Shown: piece by piece, positions 18,789 to 27,773 of the stretch
Layout: each line of letters opens with the position of its first letter
Numbering within the stretch: position 1 is the stretch's first letter
Source: Oleispira sp963851095
Lineage (GTDB): Bacteria > Pseudomonadota > Gammaproteobacteria > Pseudomonadales > Oceanobacteraceae
Direction: 5' to 3'
DNA length: 64,000 bases
NCBI GenBank assembly: GCA_963851095.1
Contig: CAWKOX010000009.1
Location: 186,001-250,000, forward strand
Program-made: the position numbers and the translations under genes
The notes under the pieces: model-generated
Seen by the model: only the letters and a program-made list of their open reading frames with translations
Told to the model about the DNA's origin: nothing
Database searches by the model: none

Positions 18789-18943
18789 GTTTGTGAACTC
18801 TCTTTTCGGCCAATATTTAAGTCAATGACCAAAGTTGACGAATCGCTACCTCAAGTTATCCTGTAGGTAGAGTTAACGATTTAGTGTAGAATGTGCCGCG
18901 AAAAATGGGTGAATGTTCAGCAATAGCGACAGGCGATTTGGTA

Positions 18944-20428
18944 ATGACAGTGAAGACAGTGGATGCCCTATTGGTAGGTGCCGGAGCGATGAGTACGACT
19001 TTAGCAATGATGCTAAATAAGCTCGATCCGACTTTAAAAATTTGTGTAGTGGAACGACTTGATCAGGTAGCTCACGAGAGTACTGATGGTTGGAACAATG
19101 CAGGCACTGGCCACGCTGCTTATTGTGAATTGAACTATACCCCTGAAGATGGCAAGGGTGGGATTGATATATCTAAAGCGTTAGATATCAATGCCTCTTT
19201 CGAAGTGACTCTTCAATTTTGGTCGCACTTGGTAAAAGCAGGTGTTTTACCAGCGCCTAAAGAATTTATTAATCGTACTCCACACAAAAGTTTTGTTTGG
19301 GGGAAGAAAAATGTTGAATTCTTACGTAAGCGTCATGAGTTAATGAGCGCTCACCACTTGTTTGAAGGCATGGAATATAGTGAAGATCCTGCTCAGTTAA
19401 CCACGTGGATGCCTTTAGTGATGAACTCACGTAAAGGTAAAGACCCTGTTGCGGCAACGCGTGTTAATCATGGTTCTGATGTTGATTTTGGTTCGCTAGC
19501 CAGAGACATGGTTTCGCACTTAGAGCAGCAAGACAACTTTGAATTATTGCTCGGCCATTCAGTAGAAGATATGAAGCGAAGCAGCGAAGGAGGCTGGTCT
19601 GTTTTGCTAGAAGATAATGAGTCTGGCAAAGTAACTCGCGTGCGCTCTAAGTTCGTATTCTTGGGGGCTGGTGGCGGTGCTTTACCGTTACTGCAAAAGT
19701 CAGATATTCCAGAATGTGAAGGCTATGGGGGGTTCCCTGTTAGTGGCCAGTGGTTAGTTTGTACTAAGACCGAAGTGGCCAATCAGCACCATGCAAAAGT
19801 GTATGGTAAGGCTGCGATTGGCGCGCCACCGATGTCAGTTCCACACTTAGATACGCGAGTGATCAACGGCGAACGTGCATTATTATTTGGTCCCTTTGCA
19901 GGTTTTACTACCAAGTTTCTAAAAGAGGGTTCAATGATGGACCTGCCAGCGTCAGTTAAAGCCAATAACCTAAAGCCTATGCTTTCGGTGGGCATGAATA
20001 ATATGGCGTTGACGAAATATTTGATCAGTGAAGTGTTTCAGTCAGACAAGTCGCGCATGGAGTCATTGCGTGAATACTTCCCTGCTGCTAAAGATGAAGA
20101 CTGGACATTAGCCAACGCTGGTCAGCGCGTACAAATCATCAAAAAAGATGAGAAAGGCAAAGGCAAGCTAGAGTTTGGTACTGAGATTGTTGCAGCCGCA
20201 GACGGCACCTTAGCTGCGTTATTAGGGGCTTCTCCGGGTGCATCTACCGCGACGCAAACAATGATCGATGTGATTGAACGTTGCTTTAGCGATAAGCTTG
20301 AGAGTGGTGGTTGGAAAGAAGGTTTGAAAGCAATGATCCCATCCTACGGTGAGTCATTAATTGAAAATGCTGACTTGCTTCGCACTATCCGCCAAGATAC
20401 GTTAAGTACACTTAAGCTAAACGAATAG
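18944..20428 (+). CDS. mqo: Malate:quinone oxidoreductase
   Basis: Mqo is a membrane-associated FAD enzyme that oxidises malate to oxaloacetate and passes electrons to quinone. The product begins MTVKTVDALLVGAGAMSTT, with the FAD-binding GAGAMS loop at the N-terminus, and continues with STDGWNNAGTGHAAYCELNYTP, VFLGAGGGALPLLQ and GASPGAST segments typical of the family. At 494 residues it is full length. An open frame extends upstream to a GTG at 18893, but a TAGAAT -10-like box at 18887-18892 and AGGCGA at 18931 favour the ATG at 18944. The NAD-dependent malate dehydrogenase, if any, is not in this window. Confidence 0.93.
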   Translation: MTVKTVDALLVGAGAMSTTLAMMLNKLDPTLKICVVERLDQVAHESTDGWNNAGTGHAAYCELNYTPEDGKGGIDISKALDINASFEVTLQFWSHLVKAGVLPAPKEFINRTPHKSFVWGKKNVEFLRKRHELMSAHHLFEGMEYSEDPAQLTTWMPLVMNSRKGKDPVAATRVNHGSDVDFGSLARDMVSHLEQQDNFELLLGHSVEDMKRSSEGGWSVLLEDNESGKVTRVRSKFVFLGAGGGALPLLQKSDIPECEGYGGFPVSGQWLVCTKTEVANQHHAKVYGKAAIGAPPMSVPHLDTRVINGERALLFGPFAGFTTKFLKEGSMMDLPASVKANNLKPMLSVGMNNMALTKYLISEVFQSDKSRMESLREYFPAAKDEDWTLANAGQRVQIIKKDEKGKGKLEFGTEIVAAADGTLAALLGASPGASTATQTMIDVIERCFSDKLESGGWKEGLKAMIPSYGESLIENADLLRTIRQDTLSTLKLNE

Positions 20429-20483
20429 CTTTAAGCTGTTGACTGAAGAAAGTATTGAAAAAAGTGGCTTAAAGCACTCGTTC

Positions 20484-20516
20484 AAAAAGCGCTATTGAAT
20501 AAATAGCGCTTTTTTT
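20484..20516. terminator. Bidirectional terminator between mqo and alr
   Basis: An AAAAAGCGCTATT arm at 20484-20496 pairs with AATAGCGCTTTTTT at 20502-20515. A-run and T-run flank the stem, so it could serve both convergent genes. Confidence 0.8.
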
Positions 20517-20551
20517 ATGCCTGCTGACTAATACCTGCTTTCTAATAATAG

Positions 20552-21635
20552 TTATTCGCTATAAATACGTTTAACGCGTTGAGTCAGTTGGCAAAATAAC
20601 TCATAGCTAATGGTATTACACAGGCTCGCAATTTCATTGGCATTAATGTGTTCTCCCCAGAGTTCAACTTCATGCCCCCACATCAATATCATCGTTATCG
20701 TTTAGGTCGATACACAGCATATCCATAGAAACTCTGCCTACGGTATGCAAACGTTTACCATTACACCAGACGGGGGTTCCTGAAGGTGCGCTGCGTGGAT
20801 AACCATCGCCATAGCCGATCGCCACAATACCGATACGAGTTGTATGCTCAGCAATCCAGCTATCGCCATAACCAATGCTTTCACCTGCGTTAACGATGTG
20901 GCTGGCCATGATCTTAGATTTTAACGTCATGACCGGTTTTAATGCGCAATGGGGTGGATTGCTGTCAATTAGCGGAGAACTGCCATACAGCATGATACCA
21001 GGGCGGCTGATGTGATCACGTACATTGGGCCAAGCGATAATCGCCGCGCTATTATTTGACGATAAAATTAGCTCAGGCCAAAAACCTATTTGCTGTTGTA
21101 ATATTGCGTCGAGTGCTTGAAACTGAGTCTCTGTCTTGGCTTTCTTTAAATCATCCGAACAGGCAAAGTGACTCATTAATACTTTGATACGTAGCCCAGC
21201 ATTGCGACACTTCTCTAATAGAGTATTGGCTTCATCTAGACGAAAGCCTAAGCGATTCATGCCCGTATCGATTTTGAACCAGAGCTGTAATTGCGCGAAA
21301 CAAGGGTCGCTGATTAAAATATTGAGCTGGCTTTGATGATGAAGCACCATTTCGATGTCATATTCCACAGCAGAAAGCCATTCGTCTCTATCAAAGGCGC
21401 CTTCTAAGACCACAATAGGTTTTTTGATGCCTTGATGACGCAGCTGCAAAGCTTCATCCATACAGGCAACCGCAAAACCGTCAGCTTCTGTTAACGCTTG
21501 TGCGGCAGCTAATGCACCATGACCATAAGCATCGGCTTTAATAACCGCGTATGCTTGTTGGCTATGCTGCTTTGCCAGTTGATAGTTATCTTTCAAGTGC
21601 TGCAGATTAATGACTGCTTGAGTTGGACGGGCCAT
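20552..21635 (-). CDS. alr: Alanine racemase, reading frame broken by one extra base near the 3' end
   Basis: Alr is the PLP enzyme that supplies D-alanine for peptidoglycan. The N-terminus has AVIKADAYGHG, with Lys33 as the PLP lysine; GMNRLGF, SHFACSD and the C-terminal VSMDMLCIDL follow. As read, the frame stops at 20670 after 321 residues, short for the family. Removing one base from the CCCCC run at 20675-20679 (GGGGG on the coding strand) restores DVGHEVELWGEHINANEIA and continues to TAA at 20552, giving 360 residues, the usual length. The tail is intact and family-like, so an artefactual insertion is the most likely cause. Confidence 0.9.
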
Positions 21636-21755
21636 GTTTTTCGCTTAAATCTGGAAGACTATATATAAGGTAAGGTTTATTATGTCAGGCTGCGCAGTCG
21701 TAAACTAGCACTGACCTTGTAAAGTACATTTTTAATTAATAGAGTTGTTAAATTC

Positions 21756-23030
21756 ATGCACCCACTGATTGCTGATAAAACATTAGTTTTCTCCCCAGCA
21801 CTTGCCGCAACCATTGGCTTGGAAGAGGCAATTGTCTTGACCTGGCTAAATGATATTGCTCAAGCACTGGGCGGCATTCAATGGCATATTAATAATGACC
21901 AAGTGCGTCAGGTATTTACTTTTTGGGATGATGAAAAGATTCGTCTAGTACTTCGCAGCCTGCACGAAAAAGGGTTAGTGAAACTGGTATCTCCATTATT
22001 TCCAGATGCGCCGCAGCTGATCTTTTGCTTCCCGCATCAGGCTCAGCAGCTATCACAAGAAGCCGTATCGTCGCCTCAGCAGCAACAGCCTTTTCAGCAA
22101 ACATTGCAAAGACCTGCGCAGCCGAATTATCAACAATCGTCCTTTCAGTCGTCGGCGGGTCAACACTCGTCGGGTCAACATTTAGCAAGTCAGCAGGTCA
22201 GTTCAAAACAGCCAATGCAGCAACAGTGGCAGCCGACTCGTGATGGTTTGAACCGCTTGCAGCAGCATGGAATTCCCGACAGCTATAGTTTATCGAAGCT
22301 GGATGAGTTTATTCTGCAGGCACGAGAGAATGGCAATAATCGCAATGACTGGAATACCCAGTTTTTTCGCTTTATTAAAAAGCATTGGGTTTATACGCAA
22401 ACCGATGCGCATAAAAAGCAGCAGCGTATAGCAGAAAAAGCTTCTTTCAGTACCAATCATACACAAGGTCCTGACCGACAAGAGCGATTCCAAGCTCGCC
22501 GCGAAGAAGCAGGGCCAATTACTCAACAGTGGCAGCCCAGTTTGGATGCGCAGCAGATATTGCAGCGGGCAGGTATTAAGCCGCAGTTTATTCAAGACTC
22601 TATTCCCGAGTTTGTCTTATACTGGCAAGAGCGTGGGGATGCGCATAAAACGTGGAATACCAAATTCATTCAACACGTGCGCCAGCAATGGGCGCGTTAT
22701 TCCTCTTCGCTAGAACACTCGTCGATGCCAACTCGCATCAGTGCAGATTGGCAGCCAGATAACGACTGTTATGATATTCTGGCAATGGCGCACATCGATG
22801 TGAATTATGCGAAAAGTTTGATCGGTGAATTTGTTTTATATTGGCGTGATTCCAATCAGTTGCAAACCAGTTGGAATAGTAAATTTTTACAGTATGCTAA
22901 GCAGCAATGGGCAAGGCAGTTAAACCAAGGCTCTCAAACAGGTGGCAACTATGCAAAATCAGGAACTGCTCAATCAAGTAACTCAACAGCTTCAGCGAGT
23001 CTCGACCAGCTCCTCGATAACGACTGGTGA
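21756..23030 (+). CDS. DnaT-like protein with three tandem DnaT DNA-binding domains
   Basis: DnaT in enterics is a primosome protein that binds single-stranded DNA and helps bring DnaC-DnaB to PriA-marked forks. This 424-residue protein has an N-terminal winged-helix-like domain at about residues 1-90, a glutamine/serine-rich linker at about 90-155, then three copies of a module of about 57 residues at roughly 157-213, 257-315 and 330-388. Each begins with a WQP motif (QWQPTRD, QWQPSLD, DWQPDND), has a YW-type helix and ends with WN[T/S]xF followed by a basic HW/QW helix. This is the DnaT DNA-binding pattern, present once in enteric DnaT. The last 80 bases overlap the next gene. The function as a primosome adaptor is inference. 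Confidence 0.75.
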   Translation: MHPLIADKTLVFSPALAATIGLEEAIVLTWLNDIAQALGGIQWHINNDQVRQVFTFWDDEKIRLVLRSLHEKGLVKLVSPLFPDAPQLIFCFPHQAQQLSQEAVSSPQQQQPFQQTLQRPAQPNYQQSSFQSSAGQHSSGQHLASQQVSSKQPMQQQWQPTRDGLNRLQQHGIPDSYSLSKLDEFILQARENGNNRNDWNTQFFRFIKKHWVYTQTDAHKKQQRIAEKASFSTNHTQGPDRQERFQARREEAGPITQQWQPSLDAQQILQRAGIKPQFIQDSIPEFVLYWQERGDAHKTWNTKFIQHVRQQWARYSSSLEHSSMPTRISADWQPDNDCYDILAMAHIDVNYAKSLIGEFVLYWRDSNQLQTSWNSKFLQYAKQQWARQLNQGSQTGGNYAKSGTAQSSNSTASASLDQLLDNDW

Positions 23031-23622
23031 TCAAAAGGCGCCGATCCGTAAGTTAGATGATCATCAGCGAGATGCCATTAATCAGGTATTTGCCTTACTG
23101 CGTTTCAATTATCACAATCAATTTCTAAAAGCCTTCCCCGATTTAGAAACATTAAAGCTCGCAAAACAATTGTGGGCACGGTTGCTGGTTGATTACCCCG
23201 CCGAAACGATCATGTTTGCTGCCGAGCAAGTCGTTAAGCAACAAAAATTCTTACCCAATGTTCATGACATGATTGAATCGTGCCAGTCTTCTGCGCATAA
23301 ATTATTGGGTATGCCTGATGCTCATTCTGCTTATATTGAAGCGTGCCGTGCGCCGTCACCTAAAAAAGAATATAAATGGTCTCACCCGGCTGTTTATTAT
23401 GCCGGTCGCGCCAGTGATTGGTTCTTCTTGGCGAACTCTGTAGAAGCAAAAGCATTTCCGGTATTTGAACGTAACTATGCAATGCTAATGGAAAGAGTTG
23501 CTGCAGGAGAAAGCATCGAAATCGAATTACCAAAAGCCTTACCCGAGCATGTTGAAATACCGATCGAACGCAAAGACCTACAGAAAAAGATGAAGCAACT
23601 GTTGAAGGATTCGGGGCTTTAA
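22951..23622 (+). CDS. Lambda P-like replicative helicase loader
   Basis: The 223-residue product resembles the phage lambda replication protein P family, which binds DnaB and loads it on DNA. Shared pattern from memory: an INQVFALLRFNYHNQF-type helix, a LAKQLWARLL segment, VKQQKFLPNVHDMIESC (lambda P: a RRQNRPFLPSPGQFVAWC-like stretch), YKWSHPAVYYAG before a long helix, and a MLMERVAAGESIE tail. The ATG at 22951 is preceded by AGGTGG at 22939-22944, a clear ribosome-binding site, although the start lies 80 bases inside the DnaT-like gene. No Walker motif is visible, so it is not a DnaC/DnaI-type AAA ATPase. No phage genes surround it, and dnaB lies about 2.7 kb away. Confidence 0.7.
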   Translation: MQNQELLNQVTQQLQRVSTSSSITTGDQKAPIRKLDDHQRDAINQVFALLRFNYHNQFLKAFPDLETLKLAKQLWARLLVDYPAETIMFAAEQVVKQQKFLPNVHDMIESCQSSAHKLLGMPDAHSAYIEACRAPSPKKEYKWSHPAVYYAGRASDWFFLANSVEAKAFPVFERNYAMLMERVAAGESIEIELPKALPEHVEIPIERKDLQKKMKQLLKDSGL

Positions 23623-23816
23623 TACTATCTATTCAAGGTGGTGTCATAGCGCAATGTCTTATTCGATATAGCTGATATTCTTAATCTGGTATTGGGCTCT
23701 AATGTACGCTCACTATTAATGAATTGGTTATTTTTAATAAAGCTAACCGGCTATCCTACTTCAATCTAACTCACTAACAATGCGTCATTGAATCATCGTT
23801 AATACGAGTATTAAGC

Positions 23817-25157
23817 ATGAAAAAAATATTTGCTAATCCGTTAAAAAATATCTCTGATCAGTTTGAAAAAATGATTAATGGGCGGCTGTGGCTAAAGGTC
23901 ATGCTGGCGTTAGTTCTTGGCGTATTGGCTGGGATTTTGTTAGGACCAGACTTAGGCTTAGTCTCTCCGAATGCGGTAAAAACAATTACGTCTTGGTTGG
24001 CATTGCCAGGGCAAATATTTTTAGCGGCCATTCAAATGATTGTTGTGCCCTTGGTCGTCGCATCGATCGTGCTAGGGTTAGCCGCCAACAATAACCCAGC
24101 CGCAATGAAAAAGAATGGACTTATCGCGATCACATTTATTTTTCTGTCGACGGCCATTGCCGCTGCCATTGGAATCTTCTTGGCGTTAAATATTCAGCCC
24201 GGTCACTTTGTTGATGCATCTTCTTTGGTCGAGTCCGGTGTTGCGGAAGGAGCAAATGTTGTGGCTAAAGGTTTTCCTGCTGCTTCAGAGTTGCCTAGTA
24301 AGGTCTCAGGGTTAATTCCTAAGAATCCTTTAGCGTCGATGGCTACCGGAGAAATGCTACAGGTTATTTTATTCTCGGCAGTACTGGGTGCAGCCTTAAT
24401 ATCGATACCTGCTCAACAATCAAAACCTTTATTTGATCTTTTTAGTGCCTTGCAAGAAGTAAGCTTACGTATCGTATCCTGGGCAATGTTGCTAGCGCCT
24501 TTGGCGGTATTTGGTTTAATAGCACAGCTAGTAGCGAATCTTGGGATTGAGGTTTTAGCAGGCATCGCGATTTATGTATTTACGGTCATATTAGGACTGT
24601 TGATAGTCGCATGTTTGTATTTTGCTGTTGCTAAGATAACGTCTGGACAATCTTTGAAAGTTTTTTTCATTAACGTAAGAGAGCTGCTGCTATTGGCATT
24701 TTCTACTAGTAGCTCTGCTGCAGTAATGCCAATATCGCTTAATGTCGTAGAAGAAAAATTAAAAGTAAAACCAGAAATTTCGCGCTTTTTGATTCCGCTG
24801 GGGGCCACGATTAATATGACAGGCACCGCAATGTACCAAGGTGTCGCGACAGTTTTTCTTGCGCAAATCTTTAACGTAGATCTTAGTTTATTTAACTATG
24901 TATTTATCGTAACCATGGCCGTCGCGGCCTCGATTGGTTCGCCTGCAACGCCTGGTGCGGGGATTATTATTTTAAGCATGGTTTTAGAAGGCGTTGGTAT
25001 TCCGGCTGCAGGTATCGCGATTATTCTAGGGGTCGATAGAATATTAGATATGTGCAGAACGTCGATCAACGTACTGGGTGATGTTGTTGCGTGTACCACA
25101 GTGCAATATTTCTCTCCGCAAGGCGCCTCTGTAGAAAAATACAGCGAAGGAAGTTAG
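23817..25157 (+). CDS. Dicarboxylate/amino acid:cation symporter (DAACS family)
   Basis: The protein is a 446-residue polytopic membrane carrier of the glutamate/aspartate/C4-dicarboxylate type, driven by Na+ or H+. It shows the family signature segments: the serine-rich TSSSAAVMP re-entrant loop, ATINMTGTAMYQG in helix 7, the SIGSPATPGAG second hairpin loop and GVDRILDMCRTSINVLGD in helix 8, which carries the substrate-binding Asp and Arg. Eight membrane segments plus two hairpins fit the fold. Substrate cannot be fixed from the sequence. The next gene, an MscS channel, starts six bases after its stop. Confidence 0.9.
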   Translation: MKKIFANPLKNISDQFEKMINGRLWLKVMLALVLGVLAGILLGPDLGLVSPNAVKTITSWLALPGQIFLAAIQMIVVPLVVASIVLGLAANNNPAAMKKNGLIAITFIFLSTAIAAAIGIFLALNIQPGHFVDASSLVESGVAEGANVVAKGFPAASELPSKVSGLIPKNPLASMATGEMLQVILFSAVLGAALISIPAQQSKPLFDLFSALQEVSLRIVSWAMLLAPLAVFGLIAQLVANLGIEVLAGIAIYVFTVILGLLIVACLYFAVAKITSGQSLKVFFINVRELLLLAFSTSSSAAVMPISLNVVEEKLKVKPEISRFLIPLGATINMTGTAMYQGVATVFLAQIFNVDLSLFNYVFIVTMAVAASIGSPATPGAGIIILSMVLEGVGIPAAGIAIILGVDRILDMCRTSINVLGDVVACTTVQYFSPQGASVEKYSEGS

Positions 25158-25163
25158 TAAGCT

Positions 25164-26249
25164 ATGGAAAAAATAACTCAATTATTTTCAGCGGATAATG
25201 AAATGATCATTCTTACGTTGGTTCTATTAGGAATAATCACCGTATTATTTTCTTTAAATCATTTCTTGCGGGAATACTGGGAATCAAGAAGGTTTCAATT
25301 TCAGCTAACCATGTTAGTGCTCAGCTTATTATCGTGCGTTTTGGTTATCATTGTACTGCCGATTAATGAAACATTACGCGGAGAGTTATTAACCTTATTT
25401 GGCGTGCTATTAAGTGCTTCGATTGCTTTTTCTTCAACAACGTTTATTGGCAATATTCTTGCGGGTTTTATGTTGAAGGTGATTAAAAATATTAAGCTTG
25501 GCGATTATATAACGGTGAACGACGTAACAGGGCGAGCAACCGAAATGAGCTTGCTGCATATTGAAGTTCAAACCGAGCAAAGTGATTTAGTGACAATACC
25601 TAATACCCTCATGGTGACGCAGCCGGTTAAGGTTGTGCGCTCGACAGGCACTATCATCTCGGTGGATATTTCACTGGGTTATGATGTGCCTCGCTCAAAA
25701 ATATCTGAGTTATTATGCTTAGCGGTTGAAGATGCAGGGCTCACTGATAGCTTTGTACAAATTAGAGAATTGGGTGATTTTAGTGTGACGTACCGAGCTG
25801 CAGGACGCATCACTGATACATCAGCGTTATTGTCGATTAAATCGAATCTGTATGGAGCAGTACTCGACCGTATGCATGGAGCAAAGATAGAAATTGTTTC
25901 ACCTAACTTTATGAATACGCGTACGGTACAAGACGTACAGATGATCCCTAAGAGCCAAAAGCATGCACCAAAAGATAACAACAACGGCAGTGTAGAAAAA
26001 ATAATTTTTGAAAAAGCAGAAAAAGCATCAGCAATTTCTAATATTCAGACAGAAATTGAAAAGCTTGCGGCGCAACTAGGAAATAAGGAAGAGCCGGTTA
26101 GCGAGGAGCAAAAGAAAAGTGCGGTGGCAAAAATTGAACAACTGAAAGTAGAACTAAAAATAAAAGAAGAGCAGATACTGGAAGATGAAGTAACGTCAGA
26201 AGAGGAGATCGAGCCAGAGGATCAAATAAAGCCTAAGGATCGATCTTAA
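25164..26249 (+). CDS. MscS-family mechanosensitive channel with C-terminal coiled coil
   Basis: The protein is a 361-residue small-conductance mechanosensitive channel homologue. Three N-terminal membrane helices lie at about residues 12-32, 46-66 and 72-105; the last is the pore helix leading into GNILAGFMLKVIKNIKLGDYITVNDVTG, the conserved MscS beta-domain entry. The beta domain contains VTIPNTLMVTQPV. After about residue 255 the protein diverges into a highly charged Lys/Glu coiled-coil tail of about 100 residues, which is unusual for a minimal MscS. It is cotranscribed with the symporter gene, which may indicate release of the same solute under hypo-osmotic shock; that link is inference. 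Confidence 0.85.
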   Translation: MEKITQLFSADNEMIILTLVLLGIITVLFSLNHFLREYWESRRFQFQLTMLVLSLLSCVLVIIVLPINETLRGELLTLFGVLLSASIAFSSTTFIGNILAGFMLKVIKNIKLGDYITVNDVTGRATEMSLLHIEVQTEQSDLVTIPNTLMVTQPVKVVRSTGTIISVDISLGYDVPRSKISELLCLAVEDAGLTDSFVQIRELGDFSVTYRAAGRITDTSALLSIKSNLYGAVLDRMHGAKIEIVSPNFMNTRTVQDVQMIPKSQKHAPKDNNNGSVEKIIFEKAEKASAISNIQTEIEKLAAQLGNKEEPVSEEQKKSAVAKIEQLKVELKIKEEQILEDEVTSEEEIEPEDQIKPKDRS

Positions 26250-26283
26250 ACTTTAGTGAAGTAAGGTGAGTAGCCAGCAGGGC

Positions 26284-27672
26284 TTACTCATCATCATCCC
26301 AATTGCCTTCATAACCCGCGGCTAAATTCTCGAAGCGCGTATATTTACCCACAAACGCTAAGCGGTCGGTCCCAATAGGACCGTTACGGTGTTTACCGGT
26401 AATGATCTCGGCAATCCCTTTGTCAGGGGTATCTTCGTTATAGACTTCATCACGATAAATAAAGGCGATAATATCCGCATCCTGCTCGATCGCGCCGGAT
26501 TCACGTAGATCCGACATCACTGGGCGTTTATTAGGACGTTGCTCCAAGGAACGGTTTAGCTGAGACAGCGCAATGATCGGGCAGCTGAATTCTTTTGCGA
26601 TGGCCTTCATACTACGCGAGATCTCAGAGATCTCTTGCGAGCGGCCTTCTGACGGCCCAGACACCCGCATTAACTGCATATAATCCACCATCACAAGCGC
26701 TAGGTCGTTATCGTTCTCACGATAGACCTTACGGCAGCGTGCGCGCATATCTTGCGGGGTTAAAGCTGGGGTGTCATCAATGTAGAGCGGTAAATCTTTT
26801 AAGATGTTTACTGCAGACGAAAGGCGAGGCCAATCGTCTTCAATTAATTTACCACTACGAATACGAGTTTGGTCGATTTTACCGATAGACGATAGCATAC
26901 GCATAACGATCGATTCTGAGGGCATCTCCATACTGAATACGATACAAGGACGTTTGGTCGCGACCAGAGCATTCTCAACCAAGTTCATCGCATACGTCGT
27001 TTTGCCCATAGAAGGACGACCGGCAACCACCACCATATCGGCTTTTTGGAAGCCAGAGGTGCGGTTATCAATCTCAGTAAAGCCCGAGGTAAGACCACTT
27101 AAGCCTTCAGGCTTATTAAATAATTCGTCGAGCTGGTCCAGGGTATTTTTTAGAATCGGACCTACAACAACAGGGCCACCTTCTTTGCGATTACCTTCTG
27201 CGATTTGAGCAATTTTTTGTTCGGCATCCGAAAGAATGTCGAGAGAGTTTTTACCTTCGGGTTCATACGCTGATTGGGTAATATCACTGGCGGCTTCAAT
27301 CAGGCGGCGTTGCTGAGAACGCTCTTTAACAATAACCCCATAAGCGCCACTGTTTGCGGTCGAGGGTGTCATATCGGCTAATTCGCCTAAATAGGCGATG
27401 CCCCCGACTTCTTCTAAGGTACCGAGTTCTTCTAATTCTTCAGAAACCGTTACCACATCTACCGGTTGTTCTTGGTCGACCAGAGACTTAATGGCACGAT
27501 AAATATTACGGTGCTTATGGCTGTAAAAATCGCTGTCTTCTAATACTTCTGAAACTGATTCCCAAGCACGGTTATCCAGTAGTAAACCACCCAGTACTGA
27601 TTGTTCAGCATCAATAGAATGAGGAGGTGTACGTAACGATAAAGTTTGTTGGTCAGCAGCTTTGTCAGTCAT
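26284..27672 (-). CDS. dnaB: Replicative DNA helicase DnaB
   Basis: DnaB is the hexameric 5'-3' helicase at the replication fork. The 462-residue product has the N-terminal scaffold domain (DAEQSVLGGLLLDNRAWESV), a linker and the RecA-like ATPase domain with Walker A VVAGRPSMGKTTYAMN, Walker B LALVMVDYMQLM and the arginine-finger region LSQLNRSLEQRPNKRPVMSDLRESGAIEQDAD. Length and motifs are normal and no intein is present. It lies downstream of the rpsF-rplI unit in the same direction, as in Pseudomonas, and converges with the MscS gene. Confidence 0.97.
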   Translation of the reverse strand: MTDKAADQQTLSLRTPPHSIDAEQSVLGGLLLDNRAWESVSEVLEDSDFYSHKHRNIYRAIKSLVDQEQPVDVVTVSEELEELGTLEEVGGIAYLGELADMTPSTANSGAYGVIVKERSQQRRLIEAASDITQSAYEPEGKNSLDILSDAEQKIAQIAEGNRKEGGPVVVGPILKNTLDQLDELFNKPEGLSGLTSGFTEIDNRTSGFQKADMVVVAGRPSMGKTTYAMNLVENALVATKRPCIVFSMEMPSESIVMRMLSSIGKIDQTRIRSGKLIEDDWPRLSSAVNILKDLPLYIDDTPALTPQDMRARCRKVYRENDNDLALVMVDYMQLMRVSGPSEGRSQEISEISRSMKAIAKEFSCPIIALSQLNRSLEQRPNKRPVMSDLRESGAIEQDADIIAFIYRDEVYNEDTPDKGIAEIITGKHRNGPIGTDRLAFVGKYTRFENLAAGYEGNWDDDE

Positions 27673-27702
27673 TATTAATCAGTCAGTAGCCAAGAATTTG
27701 AA

Positions 27703-27741
27703 TCAAAAAAAATGCACTACTAGCATAAGCTAATAGTGCAT
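27703..27741 (-). terminator. Terminator between rplI and dnaB
   Basis: On the minus strand ATGCACTA and TAGTGCAT arms (27712-27741) form a long hairpin with one mismatch, followed by eight T residues. It lies after rplI and ahead of dnaB, so dnaB probably has a promoter close to its start or receives readthrough. Confidence 0.7.
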
Positions 27742-27773
27742 CTTTATAAAACTAAAGTTTATGCAAAAAGAGA

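Noticed and set aside
22059..22230. CAG/CAA-rich tract as a microsatellite repeat
   Set aside because: It encodes the glutamine/serine-rich linker of the DnaT-like protein and has no regular repeat unit.
22951..23622. Prophage remnant, because of the lambda P-like gene
   Set aside because: No integrase, repressor, structural or lysis gene, and no tRNA or attachment-like repeat, is seen nearby. The flanks are conserved housekeeping genes.
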